Origin: Oncomelania hupensis
Taxonomy: Eukaryota > Mollusca > Gastropoda > Littorinimorpha > Pomatiopsidae
DNA: 64,000 nt
Reading direction: 5' to 3'
Assembly (NCBI GenBank): GCA_036898135.1
Contig: CM072513.1
Coordinates: 73,991,496 to 74,055,495, forward strand
Position 1 is the first letter of the stretch. Every line of letters starts with the position of its first letter. The notes beneath the pieces were generated by a model. The model did no database searches and had not been told where the DNA came from. It saw nothing but the letters and a program-made list of their open reading frames with translations. The position numbers were made by a program, and so were the translations under genes. Positions 61,301-64,000 of the stretch are shown here, piece by piece.

Positions 61301-64000
61301 TAGCGGAAATAAACACACTTCATGTAATGCTGTGCTTACATGGAGAAGGTGATCCACATTCAGCTTTGGAAAACAACTATATATTTTAATTTTTTTTAAA
61401 GCTAAAAACAATGTGTTAAAAAAAAAACACCAAAAAACCCTTGTCATACAGGATACATAAAACAAGGTATTATTATGAGAAAATTCCATCACAAACCTCA
61501 TCAGCAGGATTGCACAGCAAGGCAGAAAGGGCAGACACAGCAGCAGCCATGATGGAATCAACGCTATCATCACATGCCCACCGCAACAGGAAAATTACAC
61601 CACCGTCCACAATACTAGGCAGTATGGGTGTTTGAATCAGCTCATCCAGTGAGCCTGCTTTTGCCTGTGACCATAAAAACACACAAAAGTATTAAATCAA
61701 TCAGAAATATAATTAGTTTCATAGCTTGCAAAACCGGTAATCCTGCATTATCATGATACAAATTTGAATCTAAACTGAAAGCACACAGACTCATTTCAGT
61801 GCCATCTGTATAACACTTCATAAGGAAAATACCCACAAAAATCATGGTCAAATGCCAGAAAAATTTAACCATAGACTATGGCAGGAAATCTGTGTAGGCA
61901 CAATCAAAGTTTCTGAGTAAAATGTTGATGGCACAAATAATAATAATAATGATATTTATAAGGCGCTTTCCAGAGTAAGAAACCGTTCAAAGCATACACT
62001 TACGCATTCACACACTCATCACACATTAGTACAATACATACATAAATGGCTGAGAGCAGGCAAAATCAAAGCAGACTAGAGGAGAGGCAGTAATAAACAA
62101 AGTGATTCCAACACACATACAAACAAATACATGTAAATTGTCCCTTAAACAAATGTCAGATAGTGTAGACAAATGATATGAACGATACCTTATTGATGAC
62201 ATTTGCTATGGTGCTGAGAGCCAGAACCCTCTGCTGTACATTGGTGCTGCGCGCCAGTTGGAACAGCTCCCCTATACTGTAGCCAGCCCTCTGTAATACA
62301 TGACAAGTTTCAACAAAACTAACCAGACTGAACACAACTGCACTTAAAATCACTATATTTGTGTGAGATACATCTTTGTTATAAATCTTATTATATTATC
62401 TTGTAATCTTATTAATATTGAGAGTTATTAAAACCTTTCAAATTCTTTTGGAGCACCTGATGAACATTGTACCTTCCCAGCCTCCTTGATCTTCCTGGCA
62501 TAGTTTTGGTGGTTAATCTTTGGCTAAAATAGTTCACAAATAACATCACCTCTGGTTCTTCTCCATGATGGTGGAGACCAATGTTGCTTGGGATTTTGGC
62601 ATCTGCTGGAATCAGGTTGCCTTGGAAATCAAACCTGGCTTGCTGCCCTGTCTAATATGCAAGAACATCATTTATACATTGTTGGCTGCACATTTTTGTT
62701 TAATATTTTATTCATTAAATCAAATACTAATTTTGTAATTATTAACATGTGTAAGACCATTTAAATTAAAATATGCCTTGATGGCTAAATCTGAGCGATA
62801 TATGTAAGGAGTACATAGATACATTTATTACATAATTCTGATTAAACATCCATACTGTTAATTCTATCAATCCCAAAATATTTGACGAAACAGTTGCAAA
62901 ACTAGGGAAGATTTCAAATATATTTCTACTGAAACGTGGAGGTTTTAACTAAGTAAGCTCCCTTTATTCTATATAGGACCATAGTATGGGGAATGAAGGT
63001 AGGTCAAGAACCTTGAGAACGGAGGAAGCAGCATAGTGGCACCTGAACATGAGTGGTCCGCGGTGTGGACAGTTAATACTCTCAAACATTCAATACTCTT
63101 TTATACCTTGCTGTCATCGGCAGAGGGTGTTGGCAGATCTTTCATCCATTCCAACTTGTCGTATTCTATTTTGTCCATGTGCAGCCACTTTCCATTCTCA
63201 TCCACTGGGATTTCAGATGGCAATTCTATCGAAAGAGAACAAAAATCACTGGTTGTCCAAAGGTTATATAGTCACATTCATCTTTTATTATTTTATAAAA
63301 CCCACCATAATTTATTATTATTACTACTAATACTTCAAATAAGATGTCATACCACTGGCATCTTCCATCTTTTTTGCAGGAGTAGGTTTGGTTTTCTTCT
63401 TCATTATTTTTGGTCTTGGTTGTGATGTTGATGAACTTTCAGACTTGGCCTTTGACTTCAGAAATGCCACAATGCTTGGATCTGAAACAGAAATCACAAA
63501 GAATGTAGCTTTTTGCTAAATTTTAAAGCACTAAACTGGGTAACTGGGTAAAATTGAGTTTATTTTCATAATCATAGACACTGTTTCTTTAAACATTACA
63601 TTTTTCATCCATCTTCAAACTCGAGCTGTCACATTCCTTTTATTTATTATGCGAAGGTAACATTAAGTTCAAACCTTTACCAAATGCTGCTTTTGGTACT
63701 GGTCAAATCAAGTAAAGTGAATTTAGTCATTAAAATGTCCTGTGTCCTTCCCTCAATCCATTTTCACAAACTTATGGTAACAAACTTCAATAACATTTTA
63801 AATTACTATGAAACTGCACAACGTTCCCTTCCCTCCTGATAGGAAATAATAGAACTGACTGGAATTATGCATGGACTGGATTGCATGTAAAACAAAGACA
63901 GTAAAATCTAGTTCTACAAACACACAACAAATCATGCATTTGAACACTAGCCTAGGACTTCCAGAAGCTGCTGCTGTTCTACTATGATTTCCTGCTCTGT
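33846..64000 (-). CDS. RPAP1: RNA polymerase II-associated protein 1 (RPAP1), 25 exons, 5' end outside the window
   Basis: RPAP1 supports RNA polymerase II assembly, nuclear import and its contact with Mediator. Exons 5' to 3': 63952-64000 (partial), 63353-63481, 63107-63225, 62550-62651, 62189-62290, 61497-61664, 60861-61016, 57326-57463, 55551-55620, 55087-55246, 54594-54695, 53263-53430, 52581-52710, 51908-51979, 51363-51472, 49998-50190, 49399-49545, 48839-48966, 46390-46593, 46089-46214, 37513-37673, 36020-36155, 35320-35485, 34373-34600, 33846-33977. Every junction is in phase; 3396 nt give 1131 residues plus TGA. Diagnostic blocks are [38 protein letters not shown] + [21 protein letters not shown] and [12 protein letters not shown]. 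Helical repeats make up most of the protein. The first visible intron uses a GC donor. Mammalian RPAP1 is about 1390 residues, so about a fifth is missing to the right. Confidence 0.95.
34739..35098 (+). repeat. SINE-like dispersed repeat, plus copy (RPAP1 intron 23)
   Basis: Inverted relative of 21371-21690; common blocks include GAGAGTATAAACCGAGGTCT and TGGGCGTCAGACTATGCG. It ends with ATCGCTATATAAGATTGG and an A-rich (AAAT)n tail, typical of a retroposed element. Confidence 0.7.
36334..37099. mobile_element. TIR DNA element, 766 bp, TATCAA target duplication (RPAP1 intron 21)
   Basis: Left end CAGAGTTGCCAACC and right end GGTTGGCAACCCTG are imperfect inverted repeats. TATCAA flanks both sides (36328-36333 and 37100-37105). 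The right end contains the palindrome TACGGAAATTCCGTA. The minus frame at about 36603-36965 includes [17 protein letters not shown], perhaps a leftover of a transposase start, but no catalytic domain is visible. End sequence CAGRG and 5-8 bp duplications suggest a hAT-type element; this is inference. Confidence 0.8.
38405..38972 (+). mobile_element. Complete retro-repeat (560 bp family) with 12 bp target duplication
   Basis: Begins ACCCCCGTTGGGGTGCCGGG and TTTCAGTATAAATAG; ends CGGAAGAGTCCGCTGGACC and TAAAGCAACAATCAATCAATC. TATTAAGTAAAT occurs on both sides (38393-38404 and 38973-38984). Removing the element and one duplicate rejoins the subterminal repeat of the surrounding DNA transposon, so it arrived after that transposon. 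Confidence 0.92.
39189..39672 (+). repeat. tRNA-derived SINE (GTAGCGCAGTGG family), nearly full length
   Basis: Head GTAGCGCAGTGGGTAGGCGC with B box CGCGGGTTCGAGCTCCG; body TCACCGAGGGTTCTCTCCGG and TATAGCGATCTTCC; tail AAAGCGCGTATTAGCATCCG then (ATT)n. A 40 bp retro-repeat tail piece (39513-39553, GGTCCAGCCGACTACATAGA) interrupts the body. Confidence 0.85.
40000..40385 (+). repeat. (GA)n and (CACATA)n simple repeats with a SINE-like end
   Basis: GA array at 39999-40046. At 40095-40150 an (AAT)n plus GAATTTATATTGCGCTTTCC retroelement 3' end, similar to 58412-58445 and 61935-61975. CACA/CATA-rich DNA follows at 40230-40370. Confidence 0.8.
40590..41553 (-). CDS. Transposase-like protein, truncated (main exon inside the 7 kb DNA transposon)
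   Basis: A frame of about 320 residues. A Ser-rich low-complexity N-part ([20 protein letters not shown]) is followed by [20 protein letters not shown], a Cys cluster with CxCKxxC spacing, then [40 protein letters not shown] and a short tail. This order resembles the N-terminal half of a widespread family of invertebrate uncharacterised, probably transposon-derived proteins. In those, a Cys-rich segment and a catalytic half follow TYRK; here the frame stops (TAA) soon after [12 protein letters not shown]. The acceptor TGTACAG lies at about 41554. The donor of the candidate first exon is phase 0 and does not match this frame, so an exon may be missing. Probably inactive. Confidence 0.6.
41803..42058 (-). 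repeat. tRNA-SINE 3' half with (AAT)n tail, split by the LINE
   Basis: Minus orientation: (ATT)n tail, CCGGTATT..GCATCC, GTTTTGAGTTTGAAATCATTC, CAGCGATCTTCC. The 5' tRNA head of the same family and orientation lies at 44082-44166, just beyond the LINE, so the LINE probably landed in this SINE. Confidence 0.75.
42060..44067 (+). mobile_element. RTE-like LINE, longest copy (reverse transcriptase)
   Basis: Coding sequence runs from the linker before the RT ([20 protein letters not shown], from about 42065) through [49 protein letters not shown], then after a one-base shift near 42945 [12 protein letters not shown] (motif A), [16 protein letters not shown] (motif B), [12 protein letters not shown] (motif C) and the C-terminal tail [17 protein letters not shown]. 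It stops at 44048 with a (GATAG)n tail. The endonuclease domain is absent (5' truncation). RTE-type classification rests on the motif wording and should be checked. The frameshift makes it inactive. Confidence 0.92.
44082..44166 (-). repeat. tRNA-SINE head (GTAGCGCAGTGG family), minus
   Basis: Reading minus: TGTAGCGCAGTGGGTAGGCGC as A box and CGTGGGTTCGAGCCCCGC as B box. It looks like the 5' part of the SINE whose 3' part is at 41803-42058. Confidence 0.8.
44586..44636 (-). CDS. Candidate first coding exon of the transposase-like gene
   Basis: ATG followed by 16 codons ([17 protein letters not shown]) and a strong donor AAAG|GTAAGT. It lies 0.35 kb inside the right TIR on the minus strand, as expected for a transposase start. 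The splice phase does not fit the acceptor at 41554 directly, so the link is an inference. Confidence 0.45.
47330..47870 (+). repeat. Dispersed repeat with a tandem duplication of about 240 bp (RPAP1 intron 18)
   Basis: TAATCCTATTTTC and ACT..TGGTGGGATTTGGTTCAAG occur at about 47551-47600 and 47792-47840. The head (GTCCGCCCATCCAGC, GACGGATTTCTTTGAAACTTGG) is similar in style to fragments near 16800 and 26010 (TCGGTCCGTCGC). Class unknown. Confidence 0.6.
47878..47915 (+). repeat. Interstitial telomere-like repeat (TTAGGG)n
   Basis: GTTAGGGTTAGGGTAAGATT followed by AGGGTTAGGGTTAAC: about five imperfect TTAGGG units in RPAP1 intron 18. Confidence 0.75.
48240..48440 (+). repeat. (ATT)n and G-run low-complexity DNA
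   Basis: A short ATT array (48239-48256) is followed by G runs of up to 14 bases (48352-48428). The glycine-rich frame through it is not a gene. Confidence 0.8.
48697..48832 (-). repeat. tRNA-derived SINE head, minus (RPAP1 intron 18)
   Basis: Reading minus from 48830: TGGAATAGCTCAGCGGGTAG (A box) and GTGGGTTGGATCCCTGG (B box), followed by a short body. It ends only about 7 bp from the donor of exon 18 (48839). Confidence 0.65.
49209..49390 (+). repeat. (AGT)n microsatellite directly at an RPAP1 splice donor
   Basis: About 180 bp of AGT with AGA and ATT variants starts 9 bp downstream (minus direction) of the donor of exon 17 (49399). It fills nearly half of intron 17. Confidence 0.95.
50515..50640 (+). 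repeat. Dispersed 130 bp repeat, copy 1 (RPAP1 intron 15)
   Basis: From GCTTAACTGATTGGGTTT to ACTCAAATTCGTTTA. Nearly the same sequence lies at 52970-53113 in the same orientation (blocks CCATCACCCTTAAATTATCC and TGACTATTTATCAATAGTTG). Confidence 0.8.
52970..53113 (+). repeat. Dispersed 130 bp repeat, copy 2 (RPAP1 intron 12)
   Basis: Second copy of the repeat at 50515-50640. The ends (GCTTAACTGATT, ATTCGTTTA) coincide, which suggests a defined element of about 130 bp. No target duplication was seen. Confidence 0.8.
53657..54132. mobile_element. TIR DNA element, 476 bp, CATGAA target duplication (RPAP1 intron 11)
   Basis: Ends are perfect 10 bp inverted repeats CAGTGTTCCC / GGGAACACTG. CATGAA flanks both sides (53651-53656 and 54133-54138). 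Inside, GCGTCCACAGGACGCACACA and GTGCGTAATTGACGCACTAC form small hairpins. Non-coding, hAT-like by end sequence (inference). Confidence 0.82.
55722..56200 (-). mobile_element. RTE-like LINE 3' fragment (RPAP1 intron 8)
   Basis: Minus strand: [20 protein letters not shown]..., [36 protein letters not shown] and stop, then the tail (CCTATCC)n on plus. 154 codons are open. The same 5' truncation region as in other copies. Confidence 0.92.
56423..57149. mobile_element. TIR DNA element, 727 bp, AAATAA target duplication (RPAP1 intron 8)
   Basis: Ends CAGGCATGCC / GGCATGCCTG are perfect 10 bp inverted repeats. AAATAA flanks both sides (56417-56422 and 57150-57155). The subterminal TACGGAAATTCTGTA resembles the TACGGAAATTCCGTA of the element at 36334-37099, so the two are likely related. 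No transposase frame. Confidence 0.85.
58412..60750 (-). mobile_element. CR1/L2-like LINE, 5'-truncated, interrupted by a MITE (RPAP1 intron 7)
   Basis: Minus strand. Blocks in order: [63 protein letters not shown], stop, [25 protein letters not shown] (motif A degenerate), [20 protein letters not shown] (motif B), [12 protein letters not shown] (motif C), then the C-terminal thumb and tail to about 58600, followed by GCGCTTTATAAATGCTAGTT(ATT)n. A TGA interrupts SAY-AGRS, and the MITE splits the frame at 60062-60253. Inactive. CR1/L2 grouping is by RT motif wording. Confidence 0.88.
60062..60253. mobile_element. MITE of 192 bp inside the CR1-like LINE, AGCC target duplication
   Basis: Left end CACACCAGCTCAATGC; right end inverted CACACCGACTCAACC. 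AGCC flanks both sides (60058-60061 and 60254-60257). Taking out the element and one AGCC gives a continuous LINE frame across the site (TSLASG followed by SLPADLKTA). Internally CTATTTATAGCT occurs twice. Non-coding. Confidence 0.9.
61935..62010 (+). repeat. Retroelement 3' end, (AAT)n + GATATTTATAAGGCGCTTTCC
   Basis: Same kind of end as at 58412-58445 and 40095-40150: AAT repeats followed by TTTATA(A)GGCGCTTT. It lies in RPAP1 intron 5. Too short to class. Confidence 0.55.
62189..62651 (-). other. RPAP1: RPAP1_C domain (exons 4 and 5)
   Basis: Two 34-codon exons encode [23 protein letters not shown] and [20 protein letters not shown]. This is the best conserved part of RPAP1 from plants to animals and decides the family assignment. 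The exon 4/5 border falls exactly between PE and RAGY. Confidence 0.92.
63107..64000 (-). other. RPAP1: RPAP1_N domain region and linker (exons 1-3 of those visible)
   Basis: The first visible residues ([20 protein letters not shown]) correspond to the RPAP1_N motif that ends in LDPS.VAFL. A Lys/Ser/Pro-rich linker follows ([17 protein letters not shown]; a possible nuclear localisation signal by composition), then the conserved WLHMD..E..KLEWM.DLP block. Exon 1 ends CTAG|GCTAGT, a GC donor needed to keep phase. Confidence 0.88.

Overview
The window is animal nuclear DNA, most likely from a gastropod or other mollusc. The evidence is intron-rich genes with GT-AG (a few GC-AG) introns, a secreted GH5 beta-mannanase family of the kind known from herbivorous molluscs, an animal-type RPAP1 gene, and a dense load of non-LTR retrotransposons, tRNA- and 5S-derived SINEs, MITEs and long trinucleotide arrays. 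The phylum is inferred from gene content. No bacterial genes, CRISPR array or operon are present.

Left part (about 2.2-29.4 kb): four copies of a seven-exon GH5 endo-beta-1,4-mannanase gene in the order A(+) B(-) C(+) D(-). They are two paralogue types. A and D are one type (84-codon last exon, histidine-rich start). B and C are the other (77-codon last exon). The order equals an inverted duplication of a two-gene unit with its centre near 9-12 kb. C (371 codons plus stop) and D (378 codons plus stop) are intact in every splice phase I could check and keep both catalytic glutamates. B is a pseudogene: exons 2-5 are missing, exon 6 has a premature stop, and the poly(A) hexamer is altered. For A only exons 5-7 are visible. 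The former centre of symmetry is filled by a SINE, a purine tract, a retro-repeat and a LINE inserted into that repeat.

Middle (29.4-33.8 kb): no gene recognised. It holds copies of a roughly 560 bp retro-repeat, two kinds of tRNA-SINE, a foldback element and a LINE tail.

Right part (33.8-64 kb and beyond): the 3' four fifths of RPAP1 (RNA polymerase II-associated protein 1) on the minus strand. I could place 25 exons, all phase-consistent, giving 1131 visible residues plus stop; the 5' end lies beyond the window. Its introns have collected many mobile elements. Intron 20 carries a 6991 bp DNA transposon (TIRs of 33 bp, TGTA target duplication) with a truncated transposase-like gene, itself invaded by a SINE, a retro-repeat and an RTE-like LINE. 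Intron 7 carries a CR1/L2-like LINE into which a 192 bp MITE has jumped. Introns 8, 11 and 21 each carry a short TIR element with a 6 bp target duplication.

The most unusual items are the palindromic mannanase cluster with its differential decay, the 7 kb DNA transposon, and the set of TIR elements with 6 bp target duplications. I see no evidence of a multi-gene novel defence or metabolic system.
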